From Kitasatospora mediocidica KCTC 9733 (GTDB taxonomy: Bacteria; Actinomycetota; Actinomycetes; Streptomycetales; Streptomycetaceae), in the NCBI RefSeq assembly GCF_000744225.1, contig NZ_JQLN01000007.1:124001-188000 (forward strand): a DNA stretch of 64,000 nucleotides, given 5' to 3'. The notes beneath the pieces are model-generated. The model was not told the origin of the DNA. It saw nothing but the letters and a program-made list of their open reading frames with translations, and made no database searches. Both the position numbers and the translations under genes were made by a program. Below, one piece after another: positions 1 through 9,010 of the stretch; positions within the stretch are counted from its first letter, which is position 1; each line of letters opens with the position of its first letter.

Positions 1-278
1 CTGATCGCACGATCGGGGCCAAGAGGGTCGTGCGCGGCCGGAGCGGCCCTCCGCAGGCGCTGTCGGCCAGCCGTCGGCCGGCTGCCGGCACGGTGGGAAT
101 CCGAGTGATCTACTGCGTGAATCCATTGACATGGACTCGCCATATGCACTAAACCTAGCGGCGTTACCGCTCAGTAGTCTCAGGTTGGACCGGATCGCGG
201 GATGGCGCAATGACGGCTGCTCGCTCGCTGCGCGGGTGATCGTCGAGCGCCGGCACCACCCCGACTGCGACGCGGCCC

Positions 279-1505
279 GTGTTCCCCTTCCACCCCGCTG
301 CCGAAGGAACACATCCCTTGCCTGCCACCCCGTTCGTCCTCACCCTGGCCAATCTGCTGCTCCGGCCGGGCTTCGGCACTCGTCACAACCCCGACCAGGT
401 CTTCGACCGGCTCATCGCCGCCACCACGCAGGCCGACGGCGACCAGCCGTTCGCCGACGACTTCCGGCTGCTGCTGCGCGACTGGTCGATGGACGACACC
501 CTCACCCCGGTCGGCTGGGCATCCGCCCAGGCCCACGTCCGCAGGCAACTCGGCAACCGGGCCCGGATCCGCCGCCTGATCGCCGAGCACCCCGCGATCG
601 AGCGCGAGCCCATCGAGCGGCCGGTGTTCGTGGTGGGCCTGCCGCGCACCGCCACCACACTGACCCACAGCGTCCTGTCCCTCGCGGCCGAGCACCGCTG
701 CCCTCTGCTGTGGGAACTGCTCACCCCCGATCTGGAGCCGACGCCTGACCAGCGCAGGAGGGCGATCACCGCCGCGCGTCGGCTGGTCGGCGCGATCGAC
801 CTTTTCGCCCCGCGGTTCCGCGACATCCACCCGCTTGAGGCCGAGGGCCCCGACGAGTGCACCTTCGCCCTCCCGCACACCGCCATGCCCCTGTCCCAGG
901 CCCGCATCCCCGACTACACGGACCGGCACTACGCACGGGACTTCGTCCCCGACTACCGCTACCTCAAGCAGGTTTTCCAGGTCCTCCAGTACGGTCGCCC
1001 GCGGCGCCGCTGGGTGCTGAAGTCCCCCATGCACCTGGAGAACCTCGACGCACTGCGCACCGTCTTCCCGGATGCCACCGTCGTGTGGACACACCGCGAC
1101 CCGGTCACCGTCGTGGCGTCCTTCTGCAGCCTGGTCGAGCACGGTATGGCGATCACCGTCCGCCCCCTCGACCTGCACGGCATCGGCGCCACCTGGCTCG
1201 ACGTGCTGAGCCGCGCCATGACCCGGGGCCTGGCGGCGCGGGCCTCGATACCCCCCGAGGCGCTGGTGGACGTCCCCTACTCCTGGCTCGGGTCCGACCC
1301 CGCCAGCGGCGCCCCCAAGCTGTACGAATCCATCGGCGCCCGCTGGACGAGCGCCACCGCCGCCCGGCTTCCCGAGATCACCGCTCGTCCCAAGGGCACC
1401 CGCCCGCACAGCTACGACCTGGCGCGTTACGGCCTGACCCGGGCCGGTGTCGAGGCGGCGTTCGCCGACTACAACACCGTGCGCGCCAACGTCGATCAGA
1501 GCTGA
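279..1505 (+). CDS. Sulfotransferase family protein
   Basis: 408 residues. The core motif VVGLPRTATT near residue 108 is the 5'-phosphosulfate-binding loop of PAPS-dependent sulfotransferases (Sulfotransf_3 type). A second conserved block, WVLKSPMHLENL followed by VVWTHRDP, matches the 3'-phosphate-binding region. The family transfers sulfate from PAPS to a hydroxyl or amine; the acceptor cannot be told from sequence. The start used is a GTG at 279; no clear ribosome-binding site decides it, and a slightly later start is possible. It is a single gene, convergent with the response-regulator gene that ends at 1568. The 278 bases before it show no gene I can support. Confidence 0.8.
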   Translation: MFPFHPAAEGTHPLPATPFVLTLANLLLRPGFGTRHNPDQVFDRLIAATTQADGDQPFADDFRLLLRDWSMDDTLTPVGWASAQAHVRRQLGNRARIRRLIAEHPAIEREPIERPVFVVGLPRTATTLTHSVLSLAAEHRCPLLWELLTPDLEPTPDQRRRAITAARRLVGAIDLFAPRFRDIHPLEAEGPDECTFALPHTAMPLSQARIPDYTDRHYARDFVPDYRYLKQVFQVLQYGRPRRRWVLKSPMHLENLDALRTVFPDATVVWTHRDPVTVVASFCSLVEHGMAITVRPLDLHGIGATWLDVLSRAMTRGLAARASIPPEALVDVPYSWLGSDPASGAPKLYESIGARWTSATAARLPEITARPKGTRPHSYDLARYGLTRAGVEAAFADYNTVRANVDQS

Positions 1506-1567
1506 CGTCCGGGCTCACGTCCGGGCCGACGTCCGGCGACCGGGGCAGCGCAAGGCGATGGCACGGC

Positions 1568-2254
1568 TCAGGCCAGCCGGTAGCGGTGCTCGGGGCGACC
1601 GGTGGCGCCGTAGCGCAGGTCCAGGCGGACCCGGTCCTGGCGTACCAGGTAGGAGAGGTAGCGCTGTGCGGTGGCCCGCGAGACGCCGGTCTGCTCGGCC
1701 ACCTGACTGGCCGACAGGTCGCAGCGGGCCTCCTGGACGGCGCGAAGGATCAGCGTCAGGGTCAGCGCGGAGTGGCCCTTGGCCGGGACGGCGGGCAGCG
1801 GGCCGCGGCGGCCGACGCTGAAGAGGGCGTCGACCTCCTCCTGACCGGTCTCCGCCGTCGGGTCCAACGCGGCGACCCGCTCGCGCAGTTCGCGGTAGCC
1901 CGCCAGCCGCTCCTGCAGCGCGGCGAAGCCGAACGGCTTCACCAGGTAGCCGGTGGCACCCAGTTGCATCGCCGCCCGGACCGAGGCCACGTCGCGCGCC
2001 GCGGTGATCATCAGCGCGTCCGGTCTGGCCACCGCCGTCTGGGCGGCGAGCCGGCGCAGCAGGTCGAGCCCGCTGCCGTCGGGCAGGTAGACGTCGAGCA
2101 GCAGCAGATCGGGCCGCAGCGTGCCGACCGCCTCGATCGCGGCGCCGACCGTGGTGGCCTGGCCGACCACCGCGAACTCCGGCACCCGGGAGACGTAGGC
2201 CGCGTGGATCGCGCTCACCCGGAAGTCGTCGTCCACCACCAGCGTGCGGATCAT
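1568..2254 (-). CDS. Response regulator of the CitB/DcuR/DpiA type
   Basis: 228 residues. The N-terminal receiver starts MIRTLVVDDDFRV with an acidic pocket; the phospho-acceptor Asp lies in LLLLDVYLPDGSG and a conserved Lys in LVKPFGF. The C-terminal part contains a helix-turn-helix (SASQVAEQTGVSRATAQRYL) typical of the citrate/dicarboxylate regulators. The ATG overlaps the stop of the sensor-kinase gene by four bases (ATGA), so the two are translationally coupled. The pair is divergent from the ABC transporter starting at 4154, which is the most likely target. The inducing molecule is unknown; carboxylates are typical for this family. Confidence 0.88.
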   Translation of the reverse strand: MIRTLVVDDDFRVSAIHAAYVSRVPEFAVVGQATTVGAAIEAVGTLRPDLLLLDVYLPDGSGLDLLRRLAAQTAVARPDALMITAARDVASVRAAMQLGATGYLVKPFGFAALQERLAGYRELRERVAALDPTAETGQEEVDALFSVGRRGPLPAVPAKGHSALTLTLILRAVQEARCDLSASQVAEQTGVSRATAQRYLSYLVRQDRVRLDLRYGATGRPEHRYRLA

Positions 2255-3927
2255 CGTGCAACCTCCAGCAGCGTCGGCACACCCGCCGACGCACCCACCG
2301 ACGCACCCGCCGGCAGGGGATCGTCGTCGGGTGCCGGGAGGTGCACGGTGAAGACCGCGCCCGGCCCGGTGCGCACGGTGATCGTGCCGCCGTGGCGCTG
2401 CACCAGCCGGTGGACCAGCGCCAGCCCGAGGCCGCGCCGGGCGGTCCCCCGCCCGGGCCGGGTCGACCAGCCGTCCTCGAAGATCGACTCGACGGCCTGC
2501 GGCGGGATGCCCGGTCCGGTGTCGGCGACCCGCAGGTCGATCGCGCCGGCCGTCTCGACCAGCCGCAGCCGCACCTCGGCGGGGCCGCCGCCCCCTGCGC
2601 CGGGCCCACTGCCCGCGCCACCGGCCGCCTCGATGGCGTTGTCCAGCAGGTTGCCCACGATGGTCAGCAGCCGCGGCAACTGCCCGGGCTGCTCACCGAG
2701 CCGGGAGTCCTCGCTCAGCACGATGCGCACCCCGCGCTCGGCGGCGACCGTGGTCTTGGCCACGATCAACCCGACCATCAGCGGGTTGTCGATCCGGTCG
2801 CGGACCGCCGCGGCCAGCGACGGCTCGGTCTGGCCCAGCTCGACCACGTAGTCCAACGCCGCCTGGTGCTCGCCCAGTTCGAGCAGGCCGGCCAGGGTGT
2901 GCATCCGGTTGGCGAACTCGTGCTGCTGGGCCCGCAGCGCATCGGTCAGGCCCCGGACGGCGTCGAGTTCGCGCAGCAGACCGACCAGCTCGGTGCGGTC
3001 CCGCACGGTCACCACGGCGCCCAGCCGGCGCCCGTGCAGCACCACCGGCATCCGGTTCACCGCCAGGCAGTGGCTGTCGGTCAGGACCGTCAGGTCGGTG
3101 CCGGCGAGCCGGCCGTCCAGGGCCCGGCGCAGCCGGCCGTCCGGCAGCAGCCCGTCCAGCGTGCAGCCCAACGCGGTGCCCAGGCCCAGCAGGCGGCGGG
3201 CCTCGTCGTTGACCACGCTGATCCGCCCGCGCGGGTCGAAGGCGATCACGCCCTCCTTGATGCCGTGCAGCATCGCCTCGCGGTCCTGCAGCAGGACGGC
3301 GATCTCCTCCAGCTCCAGGCCGAAGGTGCTGCGCTTGAGCCGCTGGGCGAGCACATAGGAGGCGCCCGAGCCGACCGCCAGCGCGATCGCCGCGTAGAGC
3401 CCGAAGGTGGAGAGCTCGCGGCCGAGCTGGCCGAGTACGGCGTGCTCGGGGATGCCCACGGAGACCTCGCCGATCACCGTCCCGTCCGCCCCGCGCAGCG
3501 GCGCCTTGGCGTTCGCCGACCGTCCGGTGGAACCGTTGTCGATACCGGTGTACGAGCCGCCGCCGCGCACCACGACCGGCTCGGAGACCGGCTTGCCGAT
3601 CAGTGCCGGGTCCGGGTGCGAGTGCCGGATCGCGTTCAGGTCGATGACCACCACGTAGCGCGCGCCCGAGGCGCGCTGGATCCGGTCGGCCGCGCGCTGC
3701 ACGATGCCGTCGTCCCTGCCCGACTCCATGGCCTGCCGGATCTCCGGGTCGACGGCGGTGGTGTTCGCGATGGCTAGCGCCCGCTGCTCGTACTCCCGGT
3801 CGAGCTCGGCCCGCTGGGCGTAGGCGAGCAGGACGAACCCGATCGCGCTCGTGATGGCCAGGATGACCAGCTGGCTGACCAGGATCCGCGCCGAGAGCTT
3901 CCGGCCCCGTCTGCCGCGTATCGCCAT
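2251..3927 (-). CDS. Sensor histidine kinase of the CitA/DcuS type
   Basis: 558 residues from the ATG at 3927, chosen because GGAGG sits about 8 bases upstream; the frame stays open further upstream but that part looks non-coding. Layout: membrane segment about 15-37, extracytoplasmic PAS-like sensor with RYVVVIDL and SHPDP motifs, second membrane segment about 170-190, cytoplasmic PAS (MLHGIKEGVIAFDPRG), the HEFANRMHTLAGLLELG histidine box characteristic of DcuS/CitA kinases, then an HATPase domain with N-box LLDNAIEAA, DTGPGIPP and a G2 box RGLGLALVHRL. Known members sense citrate, fumarate or related acids outside the cell. It phosphorylates the coupled regulator encoded at 1568-2254. Confidence 0.9.
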   Translation of the reverse strand: MAIRGRRGRKLSARILVSQLVILAITSAIGFVLLAYAQRAELDREYEQRALAIANTTAVDPEIRQAMESGRDDGIVQRAADRIQRASGARYVVVIDLNAIRHSHPDPALIGKPVSEPVVVRGGGSYTGIDNGSTGRSANAKAPLRGADGTVIGEVSVGIPEHAVLGQLGRELSTFGLYAAIALAVGSGASYVLAQRLKRSTFGLELEEIAVLLQDREAMLHGIKEGVIAFDPRGRISVVNDEARRLLGLGTALGCTLDGLLPDGRLRRALDGRLAGTDLTVLTDSHCLAVNRMPVVLHGRRLGAVVTVRDRTELVGLLRELDAVRGLTDALRAQQHEFANRMHTLAGLLELGEHQAALDYVVELGQTEPSLAAAVRDRIDNPLMVGLIVAKTTVAAERGVRIVLSEDSRLGEQPGQLPRLLTIVGNLLDNAIEAAGGAGSGPGAGGGGPAEVRLRLVETAGAIDLRVADTGPGIPPQAVESIFEDGWSTRPGRGTARRGLGLALVHRLVQRHGGTITVRTGPGAVFTVHLPAPDDDPLPAGASVGASAGVPTLLEVAR

Positions 3928-4025
3928 CCGGCGCACCTCCGTACCGTCGCTGCCCCCTGCCCGCACTGTCGTGTCCGGGCGATTGTGCCTGGTGAATCCG
4001 GTTCTGCCCACCCCCGCGGCCGTGC

Positions 4026-4051
4026 GCAGAACGAGCAGAACCACGCGGAAC
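4026..4051. promoter_or_regulatory. Three phased GC(A/G)GAAC direct repeats, candidate operator
   Basis: GCAGAAC occurs at 4026-4032 and 4035-4041 and GCGGAAC at 4045-4051, so the copies start 9 and 10 bases apart, close to one helical turn. They lie in the 226-bp divergent region between the sensor-kinase gene and the ABC-transporter operon, upstream of a possible -10 (TACCGT, 4104-4109). Direct repeats in phase suit a response regulator binding as an array. Binding is inferred, not shown. Confidence 0.35.
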
Positions 4052-4153
4052 GCGGGGAAGCCGCGCAACGCTCGCAAGACTCCCGCCGCTCCGGGCGCGG
4101 TCCTACCGTCCTCGTCACCAGTCGATGCGGGGCAGAAGAAGGAGACGGATTCG

Positions 4154-5077
4154 ATGGCGGTACGAGATGCCACCGTGACCGGGCCGGGCGCGGGTCGCCC
4201 GGGCCGCGCCGATCACGCCAACCACGCCGGCCGCGCCGGCCGCGCCGGCCGCGCCGATCACGCTGATCGCGCTGACGCCCGGATCGAGCTGTCCGGAGTG
4301 ACCAAACGCTTCCTGACCCCCAGCGGCGAGGCGTTCACGGCGACCCGGGACGTCAGCTTCAGCGTCGAGCCCGGCCAGTTCTGCGCCGTGGTGGGCCCCA
4401 CCGGCTGCGGCAAGTCGACCACGCTGAGCCTGGTGTCCGGCCTGGACCGGCCGAGCGAAGGCAGCGTCCGGGTCGGCGGCCGCGAGGTGGACGGCATCAC
4501 CGAGGGCATCAGCTTCATGTTCCAGGCGGACGCGCTGCTGCCCTGGAAGACCGTGCTCGGCAACGTGGCGATGGGCCCGATGTTCCGCGGCGTCGGCAAG
4601 AAGCAGGCCCTCGCCTCGGCCCGGGACTGGCTGCGCCGGGTGGGCCTGACCGGCTTCGAGGACCACCATCCGCACCAGCTCTCCGGCGGCATGCGCAAGC
4701 GGGTGGCGATGGCCGCGGCCCTGATCAACGAGCCGTCGATCCTGCTGATGGACGAGCCGTTCGGCGCCCTGGACGTACAGACCAAGGCCATCATGTCGAA
4801 CGAACTGCTCGGCCTGTGGGAGCAGTTGAGGCCGTCGGTCATCTTCATCACGCACGACCTGGAGGAGGCCGTCGCACTCGCCGACCGGGTCGTGGTGATG
4901 ACCTCCGGGCCCGGCTCGGTCAAGGCGGTCTACGACATCGACCTGCCCCGCCCGCGCGGCTCGGTGCAGTCCATCCGCTTCGAGCCGCGCTTCCTCGAAC
5001 TCCACCACCAGATCTGGGAGTCGCTGCGCGAGGAGGTCCAGCGCGCCTACGCCCGGACGACAGGAGAGACGTCGTGA
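4154..5077 (+). CDS. ABC transporter ATP-binding protein, NitT/TauT type
   Basis: 307 residues from the ATG at 4154, preceded by AAGGAGA. It has Walker A GPTGCGKST, signature LSGGMRKR, Walker B ILLMDEPFG and the H-loop ITHD. The FQADALLPWKTVLGNV Q-loop region is typical of nitrate/taurine/aliphatic-sulfonate importers. An odd feature is an N-terminal 45-residue extension made of near-repeats such as GRADHANHAGRAGRAGRADH, encoded by a low-complexity 9-base repeat around 4200-4275, before the real domain begins at ARIELSGVTKRF. The next gene starts inside its stop codon (GTGA overlap), so it is the first gene of a three-gene importer operon. Confidence 0.9.
   Translation: MAVRDATVTGPGAGRPGRADHANHAGRAGRAGRADHADRADARIELSGVTKRFLTPSGEAFTATRDVSFSVEPGQFCAVVGPTGCGKSTTLSLVSGLDRPSEGSVRVGGREVDGITEGISFMFQADALLPWKTVLGNVAMGPMFRGVGKKQALASARDWLRRVGLTGFEDHHPHQLSGGMRKRVAMAAALINEPSILLMDEPFGALDVQTKAIMSNELLGLWEQLRPSVIFITHDLEEAVALADRVVVMTSGPGSVKAVYDIDLPRPRGSVQSIRFEPRFLELHHQIWESLREEVQRAYARTTGETS
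4200..4275. repeat. Low-complexity Ala/Gly/Arg/His/Asp-coding repeat
   Basis: A run of imperfect 9-base units (GCCGGCCGC / GCCGATCAC variants) inside the 5' end of the ABC ATPase gene. It codes for alternating GRA and DHA steps and keeps the frame, so it is an in-frame expansion before the conserved domain rather than a disruption. Confidence 0.6.
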
Positions 5078-5964
5078 CCACTGACACCACCCATGCGGCC
5101 GACACGACCGGGACCGCCACAGCCGATACCCGAGCCACCGGTGCCGGGGTCCGCGCCGTGCGGCGGCGCAGGCTCCTGGTCCTGACGGCCCGCCTCGGCG
5201 TGGCCGTGGTGGTCCTCGGCGGCTGGCAGCTGGCCACCACCGTGGGCTGGCTCGACCCGTTCTTCTTCGGGCAGCCGAGTGGGATCGCCAGGCGGCTGGT
5301 CGAGTTCTTCTCGCAGGGCCAACAGGCCACCGAGTTCGGCTCGTTCTGGTTGCAGATCGAGACGACGCTCAAGGAGGCGGTGCTCGGCTTCGCCCTCGGC
5401 GCGGTGACCGGGGTGGTCTTCGGCGTCGCACTGGGCCAGAACCAGTTCCTGGCCGACGTGTTCGGGCCCTACCTGAAGATCGTCAACGCCATCCCGCGGA
5501 TCGTGCTCGGCTCGATCTTCGTCGTCGCCTTCGGCATCGGCGAGACACCCAAGATCCTGCTCGCCGCCGTGCTGGTGTTCTTCGTGGTCTTCTTCAACGC
5601 CTTCCAGGGCGTGCGCGAGGTCGACCGCAACATCCTCGCCAACGCCAGGGTGCTGGGCGCCTCCCCCCTGCAGATCGTCCGCCATGTGGTGGTGCCCTCG
5701 GCGCTCACCTGGATCATCGCCAGCCTGCACACCGCCTTCGGCTTCGCGATCGTCGGCGCGCTGGTCGGCGAGGTGCTCGGCGCCCAGAACGGGCTGGGGC
5801 TGGTCATCAAGACCGCCCAGAACAGTTTCGATCCCAACGGGGTGTTCGCGGCCATGTTCGTGATCGCCGTCATCGCGCTCAGCGCCGAGTGGCTGATCAC
5901 CAAGCTGGAGCACCGGCTGCTCTCCTGGCGCCCGCCGTCGCCGTCCGAGGCCGCGGCCATCTGA
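5074..5964 (+). CDS. ABC transporter permease, NitT/TauT type
   Basis: 296 residues from a GTG that overlaps the stop of the ATPase gene by four bases. About six membrane segments are visible (for example LGVAVVVLGGWQLATTVGW, VLGFALGAVTGVVFGVALG, IPRIVLGSIFVVAFGIG, ILLAAVLVFFVVFFNAF). The cytoplasmic coupling loop with NARVLGASPLQIVRHVVVPSAL corresponds to the EAA motif that docks on the ATPase. The N-terminal 35 residues are Thr/Ala-rich and poorly conserved. It forms the channel of the importer with the neighbouring ATPase and binding protein. Confidence 0.9.
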   Translation: MTTDTTHAADTTGTATADTRATGAGVRAVRRRRLLVLTARLGVAVVVLGGWQLATTVGWLDPFFFGQPSGIARRLVEFFSQGQQATEFGSFWLQIETTLKEAVLGFALGAVTGVVFGVALGQNQFLADVFGPYLKIVNAIPRIVLGSIFVVAFGIGETPKILLAAVLVFFVVFFNAFQGVREVDRNILANARVLGASPLQIVRHVVVPSALTWIIASLHTAFGFAIVGALVGEVLGAQNGLGLVIKTAQNSFDPNGVFAAMFVIAVIALSAEWLITKLEHRLLSWRPPSPSEAAAI

Positions 5965-6026
5965 GCCCCACCCCGCCCCACCCGCTTCACCGTCTCCACC
6001 CCCACCCTGAAAGGAACGTGGCAGCC

Positions 6027-7115
6027 ATGTTCAAGCGCAGCCTCACCACCACCCTGGCCGGCGCGCTCGCTCTGGGCCTCGGCTTCGGCCTGACCGCCTG
6101 CTCCGGATCGAGCGGCGGCTCCAGCGCCGGCGGCTCCCTGCCGACCGTCAGACTCATGGTCGGCGGCATCGACAAGCAGATCTACCTGCCGTACCAACTC
6201 GCCCAGCAGCTCGGCTTCTACCAGAAGTACGGCGTCAAGATGGTGCTCAGCACCGAGACCGACGGTGGCGTCGGCGCCGAGGACGCGATGGCCTCCGGCC
6301 AGGTGGACATGGCCGGTGCGTGGTACGTCCACACCATCGACTTCCAGGTGAAGGGCAAGGCGGTCGAGGACATCGTCAACCTCTCCGGCGCCCCCGGCGA
6401 ACGCGAGATGTGCGCCAACGGCAGCGGCGTCCACTCGCCCGCCGACTGGTCGGGCAAGACGGTCGGCGTGACCGACCTCGGCTCGGGCACCGACACCCTC
6501 ACCCAGTTCCTGGCGGGCCAGAGCAACCTGAAGACCACCCAGTACACCCGGGTCGGCGTCGGCGCCGGTGCGACCGCGGTCGCGGCCCTGCAGAACGGCA
6601 AGACCGCCTGCGTGATGACCACCCAGCCCACCGTGGTCGCCATCCAGAAGAAGAACATCGGCTACTCGGCCGTCGACTTGGCCACCACCACCGGCGCCCA
6701 GCAGGCGATGGGCGGCACCTGGCCGTCCGCGGGCGTGCTGGCCCGGGCCGACTGGGTCAAGTCCCACCAGGACGCCGCACAGAAGGTGGTCGACGCACTG
6801 GTCGCCACCATGCACTGGATCGACACCCACAGCGCCGCCGACATCGCCAACGCCCTGCCGCCGTCCTACGTCTCCAACAGCACGGTCTCCAAGGACGACT
6901 ACATCGCCGCACTGACCCAGGACAAGGGCCAGTTCCTGCCCGACGGCATCATGCCGGCGAACGGCCCGAAGACCGTGCTGGCCACGGAGAAGCTGGTCGG
7001 GGTGAAGACCGATGCGGTGAAGCTCGGCCCCACCTTCACCAACACCTTCGCCATCGCCGCCAACAAGGCCGAGGGCTTCACCCCCACCACCACTCCCGCC
7101 GACAGCAACGGCTGA
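6027..7115 (+). CDS. ABC transporter substrate-binding lipoprotein (NMT1/SsuA-like)
   Basis: 362 residues from the ATG at 6027, with AAAGGAA upstream. The N-terminus is a lipoprotein signal ending in the lipobox LTAC, followed by a Ser/Gly linker. The body (PTVRLMVGGIDKQIYLPYQLAQ, GSGTDTLTQFL, LVATMHWIDTHSAADIA) follows the NMT1/SsuA/TauA fold used for nitrate, sulfonates, pyrimidine precursors or aromatic acids. The ligand cannot be fixed from sequence. It lies 62 bases after the permease gene and ends the operon, just before a strong hairpin terminator. Confidence 0.88.
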   Translation: MFKRSLTTTLAGALALGLGFGLTACSGSSGGSSAGGSLPTVRLMVGGIDKQIYLPYQLAQQLGFYQKYGVKMVLSTETDGGVGAEDAMASGQVDMAGAWYVHTIDFQVKGKAVEDIVNLSGAPGEREMCANGSGVHSPADWSGKTVGVTDLGSGTDTLTQFLAGQSNLKTTQYTRVGVGAGATAVAALQNGKTACVMTTQPTVVAIQKKNIGYSAVDLATTTGAQQAMGGTWPSAGVLARADWVKSHQDAAQKVVDALVATMHWIDTHSAADIANALPPSYVSNSTVSKDDYIAALTQDKGQFLPDGIMPANGPKTVLATEKLVGVKTDAVKLGPTFTNTFAIAANKAEGFTPTTTPADSNG

Positions 7116-7140
7116 CCCCCGCCCCGCGACGTACCGCCGA

Positions 7141-7186
7141 GCCGCCGAGCCGGCCGCCCCGACCACGGGCCGGCCGGCTCGGCGGC
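7141..7186 (+). terminator. Hairpin terminator after the ABC operon
   Basis: Perfect 16-base arms (7141-7156 and 7171-7186) around a 14-base loop, immediately downstream of the binding-protein gene. There is no U-run, as is common in high-GC actinobacteria. Confidence 0.75.
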
Positions 7187-7285
7187 TATTCCTGACGAAC
7201 CGTCATCCATGCCGTGTCGTGTTCTGTACTCTTTCGATCCTGTGCGTGGGGGGAGCTGTCAACGCGAACGCGGGGGGAGGTACGA

Positions 7286-9010
7286 GTGAGCGTCCAGGAG
7301 GCGCGGCGCGGCAGCAGACGGGCGGTGCGGATCGAGGACGAGGACGAGCAGCGGCGGTTATCCGTCTACCATCTCGTCGGCTTGGCGGCCGGGGGCGTTT
7401 TCGGCTCGGGCTGGCTGGTGGGCGCGCAGGAGGCGTACCAGCAGGCCGGTTCCATCGCCTGGCTGGCCTGGCTGGTCGGCGGCGGGCTGATGCTGGTGGT
7501 GGCCTGGGTGATGGTCGAACTGAGCACCGCCGCGCCCAAGACCGGCGGGCTGATCTTCCTGCCCCTGCAGAGCAGCGGCCCCCTGGTGGCGACCGTGATC
7601 GCCGCGGGGCTGTGGATCTTCTACGCGATCAACTCGGCCAGCGAGGCCCTGGCGATGACCCAGGGGCTCTCCTGGAAGTTACCCTGGCTGCTCGCCGGCC
7701 ACAGCCTCACGCACATGGGCTGGGTGTACGCGCTGGCCTTCATGATGGTGATCAGCGCGGTCAACCTGATCGCGCCGCGGCTCCTCTTCCGGTTCTCCAC
7801 CGGACTGACCTTCGCGAAGGTCGCCATTCCCGTCGTCGCCGTCCCGCTGCTGCTGACGAGCGTCCTGCACCACGGCATCGTTCAGTCGACCGCCGGCGGA
7901 CACGGCTACGCCGCCGTGCTGGCCGCCGTGGTCGACAGCGGTGTCATCTACGCCTACGTGGGCTTCCAGGCACCACTTGAGTTCGCCGGGAACATCAAGC
8001 GGCGCGGCATCGGCGAGGCGGCCCGGCTGCGCTGGGCGGTCTTCGGGACGATAGCCGCCTCGACCGCCCTGTACATCGCGCTCCAGGTGGTCTTCAGCAA
8101 GTACCAGACACTCCGGCAACCACCGGCGCCGGGCGCGTCCCAGACCACGGGGAGGTCCGACTCGCCGTTCGTCGACTTCGCCTTCGCCGCCAACCTGAAC
8201 CTCCTGGGTTGGCTGCTCAGGATCGACGCCGTGGCCTCGCCGTTCGGTGCCGGCCTCGTCTTCGGACAGTCGGTGACCCGCGAGGTCGCCGCGCTCAGCC
8301 GTGCGCACCTCACCCACCGGGGCCTCCAGAGCGCCCGGAAGGCCTCGCTGCGGCAGCGCTACGACGTCTACTGGCTGATCCTGCTGGTCGACTTCTTCAT
8401 CGGGGCGGTCGTGTTGTGGCTCGCCGGCGGGAACCGGGCCCCGCTGACCGCGGTCACCGGGATCCTGACCCTGATCATCTACGCCTTCCCGGCCGTGGTC
8501 CTGGTGTCGCTGCGCAGCAAACTGGGGCTCTACTCCCCGCGACGGCGCACCGTCCACGAGGCGCTGGCACGGGTGAGTTTCACGCTGATCGCCCTGATCC
8601 TCTACGGCGCGGGCTGGGCGAGCATGTGGCGTGCCATGACGTCCCTCGCCGCGGGCAGCATCCTGCTGCTGGTGTTCCCCGTCCTCTCCCGGCGGCTCCC
8701 GCTCCTCGGACGGGTCTACGACGCCAAGGAGCACGTGACGCTCCTGCGCCACTGGCGCACCAGTGCGGCGGCCCAGGCGGCGATCTGGCTGACCGCCTAC
8801 CTGGGCGTGCTGATGGTGCTGACGCTACTGGGCAACTCCTCGGTCGGGACGCACCAGGAGTTCGCGGTGGGCGTGCTGGTGGCCGGCGTGGCGCTCGGGG
8901 CCTTCGAGGCGCTGGTCAGGACGTCGCGACAGCACGTGGGGCAGGAGGCCCCCCTGCTGCCGGCGCCGACGCCCGCCCCCGCCGCGCGCACTACCGAAGC
9001 GAGCGGATGA
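7286..9010 (+). CDS. APC-superfamily amino-acid permease
   Basis: 574 residues from the GTG at 7286, selected because GGGGAGG lies just upstream; an open frame extends to 7214 but looks non-coding. About 12 to 14 membrane segments are visible. The first helix carries VGLAAGGVFGSGWLVGA, matching the Gly-rich unwound helix that binds substrate in APC transporters, and VYALAFMMVISAVNLIAPRL resembles later helices. Substrate is likely an amino acid or amine. The 3' end overlaps the convergent gene at 8991 by 20 bases. Confidence 0.85.
   Translation: MSVQEARRGSRRAVRIEDEDEQRRLSVYHLVGLAAGGVFGSGWLVGAQEAYQQAGSIAWLAWLVGGGLMLVVAWVMVELSTAAPKTGGLIFLPLQSSGPLVATVIAAGLWIFYAINSASEALAMTQGLSWKLPWLLAGHSLTHMGWVYALAFMMVISAVNLIAPRLLFRFSTGLTFAKVAIPVVAVPLLLTSVLHHGIVQSTAGGHGYAAVLAAVVDSGVIYAYVGFQAPLEFAGNIKRRGIGEAARLRWAVFGTIAASTALYIALQVVFSKYQTLRQPPAPGASQTTGRSDSPFVDFAFAANLNLLGWLLRIDAVASPFGAGLVFGQSVTREVAALSRAHLTHRGLQSARKASLRQRYDVYWLILLVDFFIGAVVLWLAGGNRAPLTAVTGILTLIIYAFPAVVLVSLRSKLGLYSPRRRTVHEALARVSFTLIALILYGAGWASMWRAMTSLAAGSILLLVFPVLSRRLPLLGRVYDAKEHVTLLRHWRTSAAAQAAIWLTAYLGVLMVLTLLGNSSVGTHQEFAVGVLVAGVALGAFEALVRTSRQHVGQEAPLLPAPTPAPAARTTEASG

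Noticed and set aside
4200..4275. CRISPR-like or regulatory repeat array
   Set aside because: The repeats are 9 bases with no spacers and lie within a coding frame, so they are a low-complexity peptide extension.
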